A DNA stretch of 64,000 nt from assembly GCF_033708015.1 (NCBI RefSeq), contig NZ_CP137920.1, positions 1,302,001 through 1,366,000 of the forward strand. Reading direction: 5' to 3'. Below the pieces are notes generated by a model. The model was not told where the DNA came from, did no database searches, and saw only the letters and a list, made by a program, of their open reading frames with translations. Numbering within the stretch: the stretch's first letter is position 1; each line of letters starts with the position of its first letter. This DNA comes from Proteus vulgaris (GTDB lineage Bacteria > Pseudomonadota > Gammaproteobacteria > Enterobacterales > Enterobacteriaceae). Shown in pieces: positions 1 to 8,917 of this stretch. The position numbers and the translations under genes were made by a program.

Positions 1-854
1 CTTACGCTGCTGAAATGACCGATTATAGACCTCTATTATATACCTATGGTATGCCTCGTATTTTTTCAGCTAAAGCTATTCAAACAATGACTGGCTTTGT
101 TCATTACCGACATATTAATGATTCAGATACTATCACGAGTGTTCCCCCTGATGCTGATTTAGATAACTGGTTATATGGTAAATTTGGTTACTTGGGTAAT
201 ACTTTTGGTTTTATCTGGGCGGGTTTAGTTCAACTTCCATTAGATAAAGTAGGTGCCATATCTGGAGATCCTTTTTGGCATCATGGTGAATTAGTTTGCT
301 TTTTTAAAATAACACAAATCGTTGAATGGCAAGAATGTACTATTGATAACAATCCATCTAGTTGCCGAACTTTAACATATCCACTTCCTATTAAAGTTAA
401 GCTTTTTCTTGTTCCTTCGATAGCAAAATTAGAAAACCAACAAGCACATTTAAATCAAGAAGTTTTTATGAAGGAACATGATATTAATGATATTCAACGT
501 TTTTTTCCACCAAATACCAATCCATTATTAGATAGTTTTACAAACCCCAAAAATCATTCTATGTCAAAAATGTATGTTCCCTATTTAAATAATGAATTAT
601 TAGAGGCTTCTTGGCCTGAAATTCAATTACAACGTAAAATTAAACGACTAAAGTTTATAGAGCAAATGGAGCAAAACAGCCACAGACACGATAATGCTGG
701 GATCTCTCCTGAAGAATTAGAAAGAGACAAAGCATTTTTAAATATGCAAAAAATAGTTTCAAGTACCCTTAATATCACAAAATCAATTTCAGGAGGCGAA
801 AATGCCCTCATCCGTTTTAGAAGTAAGACAAGAGAAGAATTGGAGCGTTTATAA
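1..854 (+). CDS. T6SS-associated class 3 lipase effector, 3' part
   Basis: The open frame has no stop before the window edge; codons read through from base 3, so the Met at 15 is internal and the gene begins upstream. The first visible residues, TYGMPRIF followed by YRHINDSDTITSVPP, fit the C-terminal half of the lipase class 3 alpha/beta-hydrolase fold, where the Asp in 'ND.D..' is the usual catalytic acid. The GxSxG serine would lie outside the window. Class 3 lipases beside PAAR genes are T6SS Tle-type phospholipase effectors (the Vibrio TseL type). The last 53 bases overlap the next gene, a lipoprotein, which fits an effector-immunity pair. The lipase fold is fairly clear; the effector role is inferred from neighbours. 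Confidence 0.7.
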   Translation, partial: YAAEMTDYRPLLYTYGMPRIFSAKAIQTMTGFVHYRHINDSDTITSVPPDADLDNWLYGKFGYLGNTFGFIWAGLVQLPLDKVGAISGDPFWHHGELVCFFKITQIVEWQECTIDNNPSSCRTLTYPLPIKVKLFLVPSIAKLENQQAHLNQEVFMKEHDINDIQRFFPPNTNPLLDSFTNPKNHSMSKMYVPYLNNELLEASWPEIQLQRKIKRLKFIEQMEQNSHRHDNAGISPEELERDKAFLNMQKIVSSTLNITKSISGGENALIRFRSKTREELERL

Positions 855-1596
855 GTTTTTTCTCTTACTTTCTATCCTCATTATGATCCAAGGCTGTGCA
901 CCTCGTAGTGATAAAAATAAAATACTATCTCCACCTGCTGATACGGAGTGGGTTACCGTCGGGATCAAACTTCCAGAAGGCATTGAGGCATTACCTTTAA
1001 ATGTGCTTTATCGTTCCGAAATTTGCCAACGTGCTCGATATAATTCGGCTGGAGAAAAGTATTATATTTCGGGTTTTAATCCTAACTCCGTAGCACTTAA
1101 ACAACAAGGTAGCAGTGATATCTATCAGACTAAAATCGCCCTTAATGGAGGAGGCTCATGCCAATGGCAATTGAGTGAAGTTTGGATGTCAATTCGTTAT
1201 AAAAAAATACTGAATACTTATAATGATTTTGAAGCAATACCATCACATAAACTTATTTTAATCTTTAATAACCATAAATATAACGAAGGAGAAATTATAA
1301 GAAATTTAATAAAAAATGAAGAAATAGGACTAAATTACTATCCTGTATTTATTAATAATAAAATAGCAAATGAAAAAAATATAATTTTGTTTCAGCATTG
1401 GAATAGATCTCAATATATATTAGTCAATAATGAAAAAAATATATTATTTACTCCTCTTTATCATAAGGATAATATCACGAAGATTGACATACCTAAAGAG
1501 CGAGGAACTGATGTTATTATTTATTATTCAGATGGTACCATAGAAAAAAAACCTTCATGGTCTCCAAATTATAATAAATTAAAAAGTCTTAACTAA
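802..1596 (+). CDS. Lipoprotein, probable immunity to the upstream lipase (DUF3304-like)
   Basis: The 264-residue product has a positively charged start, a hydrophobic run FFLLLSILIMIQG and a lipobox ending at Cys32 (IQGC), so it should be a lipidated periplasm-facing protein. A strong AGGAGG lies just upstream of the ATG at 802, inside the end of the lipase gene, supporting this start and translational coupling. The middle (VTVGIKLPEG ... NGGGSCQW) resembles DUF3304 lipoproteins, which often accompany T6SS lipases. An immunity lipoprotein in the periplasm is where a phospholipase toxin would be neutralised. The last 120 residues are very rich in Asn, Lys and Ile and AT-rich. A decayed copy of the first third follows directly downstream. 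The function is inferred. Confidence 0.65.
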   Translation: MPSSVLEVRQEKNWSVYKFFLLLSILIMIQGCAPRSDKNKILSPPADTEWVTVGIKLPEGIEALPLNVLYRSEICQRARYNSAGEKYYISGFNPNSVALKQQGSSDIYQTKIALNGGGSCQWQLSEVWMSIRYKKILNTYNDFEAIPSHKLILIFNNHKYNEGEIIRNLIKNEEIGLNYYPVFINNKIANEKNIILFQHWNRSQYILVNNEKNILFTPLYHKDNITKIDIPKERGTDVIIYYSDGTIEKKPSWSPNYNKLKSLN

Positions 1597-1644
1597 ATAT
1601 AACTTCAATTACAGCTCTAGATATTATTTGAACCTATTTATGTC

Positions 1645-1830
1645 AAATATAAGGCAAGAGAAGAAATAGATCATTTATAAACTTTCTTTCTTATTGTCTA
1701 TGATCATTATTATTCAAGGCTGTGCACCTCGTAGTGTTAAAATACAGCTCTTTATTTGACACTAAATAGCTTACTGTTGGTATTCAATATCTAAAAGAAA
1801 TTGAAACATCATCCTTGAATGTATATTAAT
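1645..1830 (+). pseudogene. Relic copy of the lipase end plus lipoprotein start
   Basis: This stretch aligns with the preceding effector-immunity junction. It first encodes AREEIDHL and a stop (1678-1680), matching the lipase C-terminus TREELERL. It then gives IIIQGCAPRS, matching the lipobox IMIQGCAPRS, and later LTVGI, LKEIET and SSLNV against VTVGI, LPEGIEA and LPLNV. The copy is broken: a TGA follows the lipobox region, the Trp codon of the parent (TGG) is TAG, and there are frame changes. It is the residue of a duplicated or exchanged effector-immunity cassette and cannot make a full protein. Confidence 0.75.
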
Positions 1831-1840
1831 GGAATAATTT

Positions 1841-2107
1841 ATGAATAAAAATATTATTGTGTTAGGCGATAAAACTAGTCATGGCGGCACAGTTATTACT
1901 GCAACATCAGATATTATTATAAATGGGAAAAAAGCAGCTAAAGTAGGAGATAAAGTCAATTGCCCTAAAAAAGGACATGGTATTAATTCTATTATTGAAG
2001 GATCTTCCAATTTTATTTGTAAAGATTCATTTATTGCTGTTGAAGGTTGCCGTACAGAATGTGGTTGTTACCTTATTGCAAGTATTACTGATTTTTCATT
2101 GGATTAA
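1841..2107 (+). CDS. PAAR-domain T6SS tip protein
   Basis: The 88-residue protein is a complete stand-alone PAAR domain: GDKTSHGG near the start, then INGKKAAKVGD, CPKKGHG, IIEG and a C-terminal AVEGCRTECGCYLI. PAAR proteins form the sharp conical cap on the VgrG spike and bind one metal ion through conserved His and Cys residues. No toxic extension is present, so effectors such as the lipase upstream would be carried non-covalently or on VgrG. The gene ends two bases before the next start codon, so it is cotranscribed with the membrane protein genes that follow. Confidence 0.88.
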   Translation: MNKNIIVLGDKTSHGGTVITATSDIIINGKKAAKVGDKVNCPKKGHGINSIIEGSSNFICKDSFIAVEGCRTECGCYLIASITDFSLD

Positions 2108-2109
2108 TT

Positions 2110-3243
2110 ATGGCGTGGAATAAAGAATCAATTAAATTAATATCAAAACCAACCCCATTCCCTTATTTTAAATGGGGTTTGGCAATATTTTTATCGATTT
2201 TCTTTCTAATCTATTCTTTAAGTTTAAAAAATAAAGATGAAGTTATACAACAAAAAGAATTATTTAGTAGTGTTATTTCAATTTTACCTTTATTAATAAT
2301 AATAATTTCTTTTTTATATAAATACATGGATTATATAAAAAACAAAAACATTTATTATTTTTTATATAATGAAAAAAAATTTGCAGATAAAAAATGGGAA
2401 GATTGGAGCGCGCGTAGTGTTGGTGTTATCGATAGTCTTGTTTTTCTTCCACAAAAGACAACTATTTCATATATGAAAAATAATTTATCAGAACATATAT
2501 CATGCTATAATATTCCACAATACATTGATTATTTAGATAATAAAAATCCATCACTATATTATTTATTGAAGAGTACAAAAAAAACTATCGAAAAATTGCT
2601 TGGTACACATCATATAGAAATAAAATATTTAACTATTAAAGATAAAAATAGTGTAGAAAATAAATTTCAGCTTGTATGGAAAGAACTATTTCTCAATAAG
2701 GAAATGCCAAAGTTAGAAATAGTTGAAAAATTATCATTTCAGTATATAGAAGAGATAATTTTAAAAAACAATGATGTCGTAGAAATAATAATTATAGATC
2801 AAGATTATACAGAAAAACAATCAGCGGCTTTAGCAATATTGATTATGGCATCAGATGACACAAATAAAAAATATCATATTGATACCATTGCTAATATTCA
2901 ACGTCCTATGTTAATAGGAGAAAATGAAATCTATAAAGAAGCTATAAATATTTTTAGTGAGATTCAAATTGAATCGCGATCAGCTAGTTATATTATGATA
3001 GATAATAAATCAAATAGTGATATGCTAGTTGCTTTATTTAATAATGATAATTATTTGACTAAGATATCCTTAGATAATATTTTCGATATAGAGTATTTTA
3101 TCGGTCCTGTTGGTGATTATTCTTCTTGGGTAACAATAGGATTATCCGTAAATTTTGCATATCAATATAAGAAAAACATTCTTACATTATCTCGTGAAAA
3201 AGATAATTTTTATATTAATACAACAATCTCAAATGATGATTAA
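2110..3243 (+). CDS. Unrecognised two-TM protein of the T6SS locus
   Basis: I do not recognise this 377-residue protein. It has two hydrophobic segments near the N-terminus (about residues 22-38 and 54-70), then a roughly 300-residue soluble domain, probably cytoplasmic. Visible segments include ARSVGVIDSLVFLPQ, VVEIIIIDQDYTEKQ and an alternating beta/alpha pattern, but no catalytic signature I can name. It starts two bases after the PAAR stop and ends five bases before the TssM-like gene, so it belongs to the same operon. It is strongly AT-rich, like the lipoprotein and the first part of the next gene. An accessory adaptor between PAAR or effector and the membrane complex is one possibility; this is a guess from position. 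Confidence 0.6.
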   Translation: MAWNKESIKLISKPTPFPYFKWGLAIFLSIFFLIYSLSLKNKDEVIQQKELFSSVISILPLLIIIISFLYKYMDYIKNKNIYYFLYNEKKFADKKWEDWSARSVGVIDSLVFLPQKTTISYMKNNLSEHISCYNIPQYIDYLDNKNPSLYYLLKSTKKTIEKLLGTHHIEIKYLTIKDKNSVENKFQLVWKELFLNKEMPKLEIVEKLSFQYIEEIILKNNDVVEIIIIDQDYTEKQSAALAILIMASDDTNKKYHIDTIANIQRPMLIGENEIYKEAINIFSEIQIESRSASYIMIDNKSNSDMLVALFNNDNYLTKISLDNIFDIEYFIGPVGDYSSWVTIGLSVNFAYQYKKNILTLSREKDNFYINTTISNDD

Positions 3244-3248
3244 ATAAA

Positions 3249-6200
3249 ATGAATATAAAACTAATACCATTCTCTATAAAGTCTCTTTTTTTTATTTTTA
3301 TTTTATTTGTACTTTGCATAGTTATTTTGCGTTATGGTGATTATTTTTTCATTGATTCCATAGGCATGAAGAAAATGGCTATTGTTGTTATACTATTAAT
3401 CAGTTCTTTTATTACTGTTTTACTTTTCTACTTTAAAAAAATAAAAAAATATAGATATAGAAATGATACGAATAATTCTAACAAATACCCATCTGAAGAG
3501 TATAGAGTAAAATCAGGAAATAATAATAACAATATATTATTAAAAAAAATGAAAGAGTTTTATGGTTTTTTTTGGTATAAAAAAGTAAAAATTTATTTGC
3601 TAATAGGTTCTTCATTTTCTATCGAAAAACTCACTCCCAACCTGACAACGGAGATCTGGCAAGAAAGTAACGGCACATTGCTTATCTATGGTGGCGATAT
3701 CCATCAACCTATGGATGAAAATTTAATTCAAGATCTAAAACAACTGCGTCGCCGTCGTCCACTTGATGCCGTTATTTGGGTATCAGAAAATAATTTATCG
3801 CAACAACCGCTGGGTCATTCCTTATTTAATCACTTAAATTCGACCAACACCGATACCGCAAGCCGCTATTTCCACCAGCTCTTTCGTCAATTACGCTGGC
3901 AAGCCCCCATTTGGCTTTGGAACGTCAGTAATAACGGCGAAATAACCACAGATGAAACGCCCACCGTGCTTTATTCAGCTCCTTTCAAGGCGACGGCTGA
4001 AACGCTTTCCAATGACTTAAAAACGCTTTTACCTGCATTAGTGGAACAAGGTACACAAGCAGTCTTACATAATCAAACACAGACCTATTTACTGGCTTTA
4101 GCTCGCTTTTTGCAGTATGAAGGATGTGAAAAACTCGCCAATAACTTGGCTCCACTATTATCAGGTTATCGCTCGTTGCCGTTTGCGGGTGTGCTCTTTA
4201 GTACGGCGGGTAACGATAACGTTTCAGCCATTTCACCAAAAACCAATCAGTGGACATCCAATTCCCATTGGAAAGCGCTCATTACAGCAAATTCACAACT
4301 GCCTTATCAGTTAAAAGCCTCACCTTTAGGCTTAAATTCAAAACGTATTTTACAATATACCGTCGCAACGGCCATGACGCTGTGGGGCATTGGCATGGTA
4401 GTTTCTTACTTTATGAATCGCCAATTAATTACCCAAAGTCAGCAACAAGCGCAATTAGCAACGGACAATCACCAATCTGAACTTGCCCGCTTACAAGCCC
4501 AGTATGGCTTACAACAAACTCTCGGCTTATTGAGTCACCGAGAAAAAACCGCTGTGCCATTTTGGCTACGCTTTGGATTAAGTCGTAATAACGCATTGCT
4601 TAATCATCTGTGGCCCGTTTATAGCCAATCCATGTTGCCATTATTACGGGATTCAACTCAGCATCATCTTGAATCTTATCTGCAAGCATTTATGCAGCTC
4701 CCTCCTGAAAGTGAGGAACGAATTGAAGGCGCTCAATCGGCTTATCAAGCATTAAAAGCCTATTTAATGATGAGCGACCCCTCTCGTATCGAACCGGTTT
4801 TTTTTACTGAAAGTGTACTCAATATTTGGCATCAAAATGAAGATCTAAAAGACGGTGAATGGCAAACCTTAGGCACAGAATTATTAACTTTCTATGCTTC
4901 TCAATTACCTTATCACGAGGAGTGGATAATTAAGCCTAATCGTACTTTAATTGCCGGAAGTCGCACTATTCTTATTCGTCAAATTGGTCAACGTAATGGC
5001 GAATCTGCGCTTTACCAAAAAATCTTACAACAGGCACAGCATAACTTCGCAGAGATGACATTAGATGATATGACCGGTGATACCGATGTCAGTTTCTTAC
5101 TCAGTACCTCTGAAACCATACCGGGGATTTTTACACGTAAAGCGTGGGAAGAATCGATTGAACCTGCTATCAAAAAAGCAGTTCATGAAAGACGAGAAGA
5201 AATCGATTGGGTATTAAGTGACACACAAAAAGAGACCGATATTGATGTCTCTCCCGAAAAACTACAACAAAATCTGACAGAACGCTATTTTAATGATTTT
5301 TCAGGTAGTTGGTTAAGCTTTCTCAACGGATTACAGTGGCGAGAAACACAAAATTTATCCGATACGATTGATCAACTCACATTAATGAGCGATGTCAGAC
5401 AGTCTCCTATTATCGCCCTAATGAATACACTTTCTTATCAAGGTAAAACGGGTCGTCAGCAAGAAAAATTAGCTGACTCTTTTGTGAATTCCGCCAAAGA
5501 CTTGTTAAACAAAGAGCAACAACCTGTCATTAGCCAAAAAGCCGAATTCACAGGTCCTCTAGAGCCTGTTTTTGCACCGATATTGGCGTTTACTGATCCG
5601 CAATCTTCAGCACAAAATAGTGATGCATTGAGCTTACAAGCCTATCTTACTCGCGTGACAAGAGTGCGCTTAAAACTCCAACAAGTGGTGAATGCCCCCG
5701 ACCCCCAAGCCATGTCTCAAGCCTTAGCCCGAAGTGTTTTTGAAGGAAAAACCGTCGATTTATCCGAAACGCAAGATTACGGAAGCTTAGTCGCCGCAAG
5801 TTTTGGTCAAGAGTGGAGCGGTTTTGGGCAGACACTGCTAGTACAACCGATGTCTCAAGCATGGCAGCAGTTATTAGCGCCGACGTCGCAAGGTATTAAT
5901 ACGCAATGGCGCAATGCGGTGGTAAATGACTGGAATAACGCCTTTGGAGGTCGTTATCCCCTTAAAAATACCCAAAGTGAAATTTCATTACCTTTAATGG
6001 CACAATATTTACGCCCTGATAATGGGCGTATTCAGCGTTTTCTTGAAAGCCATCTCAACGGAGTGTTGCGTAAAGAAGGCACCCATTGGGTACCCGATAC
6101 CACCAATGCCCAAGGCTTAACCTTTAATCCCGAATTTTTAAAAGCCTTAGATAAACTCAGCTATCTGGGGGATGTTGTTTTTGCGAATGGTGAAGCACGT

Positions 6201-6599
6201 CTTTACTTTGAATTACGCCCAGGTACCTCACCCAACATTATGCAAACGCATTTAATGATAGATAGACAATCTCTTCTTTACGATAACCAGCAACCCCAAT
6301 GGCAGCGTTTTGTCTGGCCAGCGGATACCGTTGCCTCTGGAGCATCACTGAGCTGGATAACCACAAACACAGGCACGCGTATTTATGGTGATTATCGTGG
6401 CGTCTGGGGCATTATTCGTTTACTGGAAGATGCCCAAATTACACCTTATGCAGGGAGTACCAGCAGTTATTCTGTTAGTTGGAAAACCTTAAACGGACAA
6501 TCACTAAATTACACCTTAAGAACTGAAATGGGTGAAGGTCCTATCGCTCTCTTGCAACTACGCAATTTTGTTTTACCAGAAAAGATCTTCTTGGATTAA
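3249..6599 (+). CDS. TssM/IcmF-like T6SS membrane protein with degenerate P-loop
   Basis: At 1116 residues it has TssM topology: a TM hairpin at about 13-29 and 43-62, a cytoplasmic domain, a third TM near 365-388 and a long periplasmic part ending in a TssM-like C-terminal domain (LRPGTSP ... QRFVWPAD ... GVWGIIRLLEDA). TssM is the inner-membrane ring component that contacts TssJ. Where TssM has a Walker A GxxxxGKT, this protein reads YLLIGSSFSIEKL, without the GK(S/T), followed by the expected RRRPLDAVIWV. It is thus probably not an NTPase and may be a paralogue dedicated to the PAAR/lipase module. The first 380 bases are AT- and Lys/Asn-rich; composition changes abruptly near 3630, suggesting a mosaic gene. 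Confidence 0.75.
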   Translation: MNIKLIPFSIKSLFFIFILFVLCIVILRYGDYFFIDSIGMKKMAIVVILLISSFITVLLFYFKKIKKYRYRNDTNNSNKYPSEEYRVKSGNNNNNILLKKMKEFYGFFWYKKVKIYLLIGSSFSIEKLTPNLTTEIWQESNGTLLIYGGDIHQPMDENLIQDLKQLRRRRPLDAVIWVSENNLSQQPLGHSLFNHLNSTNTDTASRYFHQLFRQLRWQAPIWLWNVSNNGEITTDETPTVLYSAPFKATAETLSNDLKTLLPALVEQGTQAVLHNQTQTYLLALARFLQYEGCEKLANNLAPLLSGYRSLPFAGVLFSTAGNDNVSAISPKTNQWTSNSHWKALITANSQLPYQLKASPLGLNSKRILQYTVATAMTLWGIGMVVSYFMNRQLITQSQQQAQLATDNHQSELARLQAQYGLQQTLGLLSHREKTAVPFWLRFGLSRNNALLNHLWPVYSQSMLPLLRDSTQHHLESYLQAFMQLPPESEERIEGAQSAYQALKAYLMMSDPSRIEPVFFTESVLNIWHQNEDLKDGEWQTLGTELLTFYASQLPYHEEWIIKPNRTLIAGSRTILIRQIGQRNGESALYQKILQQAQHNFAEMTLDDMTGDTDVSFLLSTSETIPGIFTRKAWEESIEPAIKKAVHERREEIDWVLSDTQKETDIDVSPEKLQQNLTERYFNDFSGSWLSFLNGLQWRETQNLSDTIDQLTLMSDVRQSPIIALMNTLSYQGKTGRQQEKLADSFVNSAKDLLNKEQQPVISQKAEFTGPLEPVFAPILAFTDPQSSAQNSDALSLQAYLTRVTRVRLKLQQVVNAPDPQAMSQALARSVFEGKTVDLSETQDYGSLVAASFGQEWSGFGQTLLVQPMSQAWQQLLAPTSQGINTQWRNAVVNDWNNAFGGRYPLKNTQSEISLPLMAQYLRPDNGRIQRFLESHLNGVLRKEGTHWVPDTTNAQGLTFNPEFLKALDKLSYLGDVVFANGEARLYFELRPGTSPNIMQTHLMIDRQSLLYDNQQPQWQRFVWPADTVASGASLSWITTNTGTRIYGDYRGVWGIIRLLEDAQITPYAGSTSSYSVSWKTLNGQSLNYTLRTEMGEGPIALLQLRNFVLPEKIFLD

Positions 6600-6627
6600 C
6601 CCTTTAAACAATAAAGAGAACATTAAA

Positions 6628-6720
6628 ATGGAACTTTATGGATTACTACAAAGTTTAAGCTTAACAGTACGTTGGACAACGTTTTTTTTACCACGAAACT
6701 TGATTACACTAAAAGTATAA
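6628..6720 (+). CDS. Possible 30-residue ORF or gene remnant
   Basis: A short frame starting MELYGLLQSLSL begins 28 bases after the TssM-like stop, with a weak AAAGAG as possible ribosome site. It matches nothing I recognise and has no hydrophobic segment. It could be the start of a gene truncated by loss of downstream sequence at the edge of the T6SS locus, or chance. The next gene is on the opposite strand, so the operon ends here. Confidence 0.2.
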   Translation: MELYGLLQSLSLTVRWTTFFLPRNLITLKV

Positions 6721-6726
6721 AAATGA

Positions 6727-7026
6727 TTATTTAAATTGAATAAATACATCCGCAACTTTTTTAGGACCTTCATAAATTTCAATTTGTTTTAATTCTTTTA
6801 ATAAGTGGTGAGGAGCATGTTCAACTAAAAACTGCATATCGCCTTCACTTATCCAATGTTCAGACTCTTGCCAAGTATAAATAATTTTAATCGCAAGGCT
6901 CCAGCTATTTGGTTCATAAGGTAGTTGAGTGATTGGATAATAAATACCCGTTAAAGGCGGGGGGGATTGTCTTCCTCCTTCAATAGAAGTAAGCCAGATG
7001 ATTTTAACGCTAACATTGGTATGCAT
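6727..7026 (-). CDS. Small protein, EF-Tu C-terminal barrel-like
   Basis: The frame is open back to 7062, but that ATG lies in the yoaE terminator stem. The Met at 7026, with TGGA upstream, gives 99 residues and starts right at the apparent domain; ATGs at 7041 and 7038 are alternatives. The pattern VSVKIIWLTSIEGGR...PPLTGIYYP, then LAIKI and IEIYEGPKKVADVFI, resembles small stand-alone proteins with an elongation-factor-Tu-like beta barrel (EGGR..P..G motif and a closing EG...VA.G-type strand). No enzyme function is implied. It lies downstream of and in line with yoaE, beyond a terminator. Confidence 0.5.
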   Translation of the reverse strand: MHTNVSVKIIWLTSIEGGRQSPPPLTGIYYPITQLPYEPNSWSLAIKIIYTWQESEHWISEGDMQFLVEHAPHHLLKELKQIEIYEGPKKVADVFIQFK

Positions 7027-7044
7027 ATTATTTTCCATCATCAA

Positions 7045-7076
7045 ATAAAAAATATCCGCCATAAAGGCGGATATTT
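7045..7076 (-). terminator. yoaE intrinsic terminator
   Basis: An 11-bp inverted repeat (AAATATCCGCC / GGCGGATATTT, loop of 5) lies just after the yoaE stop. On the minus strand it is followed by a run of six T. Confidence 0.8.
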
Positions 7077-7092
7077 AAAGCGCTAATTGAAA

Positions 7093-8673
7093 TTACGCTT
7101 CGTCAACGTTTTCTTCGTCTTCTGGTGTAGGCTCAACAATTCGAACTTTATTAATTCGATGGTTGTTCACTTCTAATGGTTCAAATTCAATACCCTCAAT
7201 TAGGATTTTTTCTCCTACTTTGGGTACACGCTGTAAATGTTCCATTAGTAAGCCTGCTAAAGTTTCATACTCACGTTTTTCATCCAATTTGATTGGAATA
7301 TAAAGTACCAGGTCTTCAAGTGGTGTAAAGCCATTAACAGTCCATGAACCGTCTTCGTTTTGAGCCAAGTCATGACGTGAATCGTTTTCTTCAGAACTGA
7401 CCGGCAAGTTACCTGCTATGGTTTCCATTACGTCAGTCAGCGTCACAATCCCTTCTACCGAGCCAAATTCATCGACGACAAATGCGAAGTGAGTGTGAGC
7501 ATTACGGAACTGTTCTAACGCTTGCAGTAAGGATAAACCTTCAGGGAAAATCAACGGTTGAGTGACCAATAAACGTAAGTTTAGAGGTTCATTACGTAAC
7601 TGTTGATTCAGTAGTTGAATAACATTAACCACTCCGACTGGTTCGTCACTCGATTGTTCATCCGTGATCACGAGGCGAGAATGAGGTTCTTTTTCCAATA
7701 ATTGGCGGATATCATCTTGTGTTGCATTTAAGTCTACATATTCAACATCATGGCGTGAGGTCATGATACTGTTAACATTACGTTGGCTTAAACCAAGCAC
7801 ACGCACAATCATTTGGCGCTCTTGAGGATCAAATACGTCTTCTGAACTGGAGACTAAATCAGAGGTATGAGGATCTAATTCAGAAGATTCGGGCTTACCA
7901 TTAATAATACGTAAAACCGCTTCTGCTGTACGTTCACGCAGAGAGCGAGAAGCAGATAAGAAACGGCGACGATTAAATTGTGCAAGCTGATTAAAGACTT
8001 CTATCATGATAGAGAAGCCAATGGCTGCATATAGGTAACCTTTTGGAATGGCGTAGCCAAAGCCTTCGGCAACTAATGCAAAACCAATCATCAGCAAGAA
8101 GCTTAAACACAAAATAACAATGGTTGGGTGATTATTGACAAAATTTGTGAGGGGCTTACTTGCAAGGATCATCAAGAACATTGCAATAGTAACAGCCGCA
8201 ATCATAACACCTAAATGATCAACCATACCCACAGCGGTTATCACTGAGTCAAGTGAGAATACCGCATCCAGCACGATAATTTGTGCAACGACAGACCAAA
8301 AGCGAGTTGTTTTGCGTTGTTTTCCTTCGTCGTGATCTTTACCTTCTAACCGTTCATTAAGCTCCATTGTGGCTTTGAACAGCAAGAATATCCCTCCGAG
8401 CAACATAATTAAGTCTCTTGCACTGAAAGGATGATCAAACAGTGTAATAAGAGGTTTTGTCAGAGTGATAAGCCAAGAAAGACTAAATAACAATACAATT
8501 CGCATAACAAGGGCACACAATAGGCCTGTTATACGAGCTCTATCTCTTAGTTTTGCTGGAAGTTTATCTGCCAGAATAGCAATGAAAACAAGGTTATCAA
8601 TACCAAGTACGATTTCGAGAACAATAAGGGTGGAGAGTCCTACCCAGATTGTCGGATCCAAGATCCATTCCAT
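7093..8673 (-). CDS. yoaE: TerC-family inner-membrane protein with CBS pair and CorC domain (YoaE)
   Basis: I chose the start at 8673 ([10 protein letters not shown]), giving 526 residues; the upstream extension to 8748 does not match the family. The first 230 residues form a TerC-type membrane domain ([15 protein letters not shown] and [17 protein letters not shown], with acidic residues in the membrane typical of TerC/Alx proteins). A linker, two CBS repeats (VVNVIQLLN, then [20 protein letters not shown]) and a CorC_HlyC domain ([15 protein letters not shown]) follow. TerC-like proteins are linked to metal-ion (Mn) export at the inner membrane. Gene order next to gnd is not the E. coli one. 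Confidence 0.88.
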   Translation of the reverse strand: MEWILDPTIWVGLSTLIVLEIVLGIDNLVFIAILADKLPAKLRDRARITGLLCALVMRIVLLFSLSWLITLTKPLITLFDHPFSARDLIMLLGGIFLLFKATMELNERLEGKDHDEGKQRKTTRFWSVVAQIIVLDAVFSLDSVITAVGMVDHLGVMIAAVTIAMFLMILASKPLTNFVNNHPTIVILCLSFLLMIGFALVAEGFGYAIPKGYLYAAIGFSIMIEVFNQLAQFNRRRFLSASRSLRERTAEAVLRIINGKPESSELDPHTSDLVSSSEDVFDPQERQMIVRVLGLSQRNVNSIMTSRHDVEYVDLNATQDDIRQLLEKEPHSRLVITDEQSSDEPVGVVNVIQLLNQQLRNEPLNLRLLVTQPLIFPEGLSLLQALEQFRNAHTHFAFVVDEFGSVEGIVTLTDVMETIAGNLPVSSEENDSRHDLAQNEDGSWTVNGFTPLEDLVLYIPIKLDEKREYETLAGLLMEHLQRVPKVGEKILIEGIEFEPLEVNNHRINKVRIVEPTPEDEENVDEA

Positions 8674-8867
8674 ACAGTTTGTTTTACCTTCTATAAAGAC
8701 GGCATATGCCGACTCGAGAATAATGAGCAATTTGAAGGAATTTTTCAATAAATTATTATCAGTAGTAGGGGAATAGTTTTAATTTGTCTAAAAGATTGTG
8801 ATACCAATTACATCAATAACTACCACCAAGTGAGAGACTGAGTTACTATGTGATCAGGTTAACAAAT

Positions 8868-8889
8868 TGTCAGTACATTGATACTGGCA
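8868..8889 (+). promoter_or_regulatory. gnd leader hairpin
   Basis: An 8-bp stem (TGTCAGTA / TACTGGCA, one G-T pair) sits about 28 bases before the gnd start, in the likely 5' UTR. The ribosome site CGGGAG follows it. Any regulatory effect is unproved. Confidence 0.3.
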
Positions 8890-8917
8890 GGTTTATTTTC
8901 AGACGGGAGTTATTTTC

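Noticed and set aside
6532..6720. 62-codon frame overlapping the end of the TssM-like gene
   Set aside because: Its first half is only the shifted reading of the TssM-like 3' end; only the ATG at 6628 could be independent, and that is listed with low confidence.
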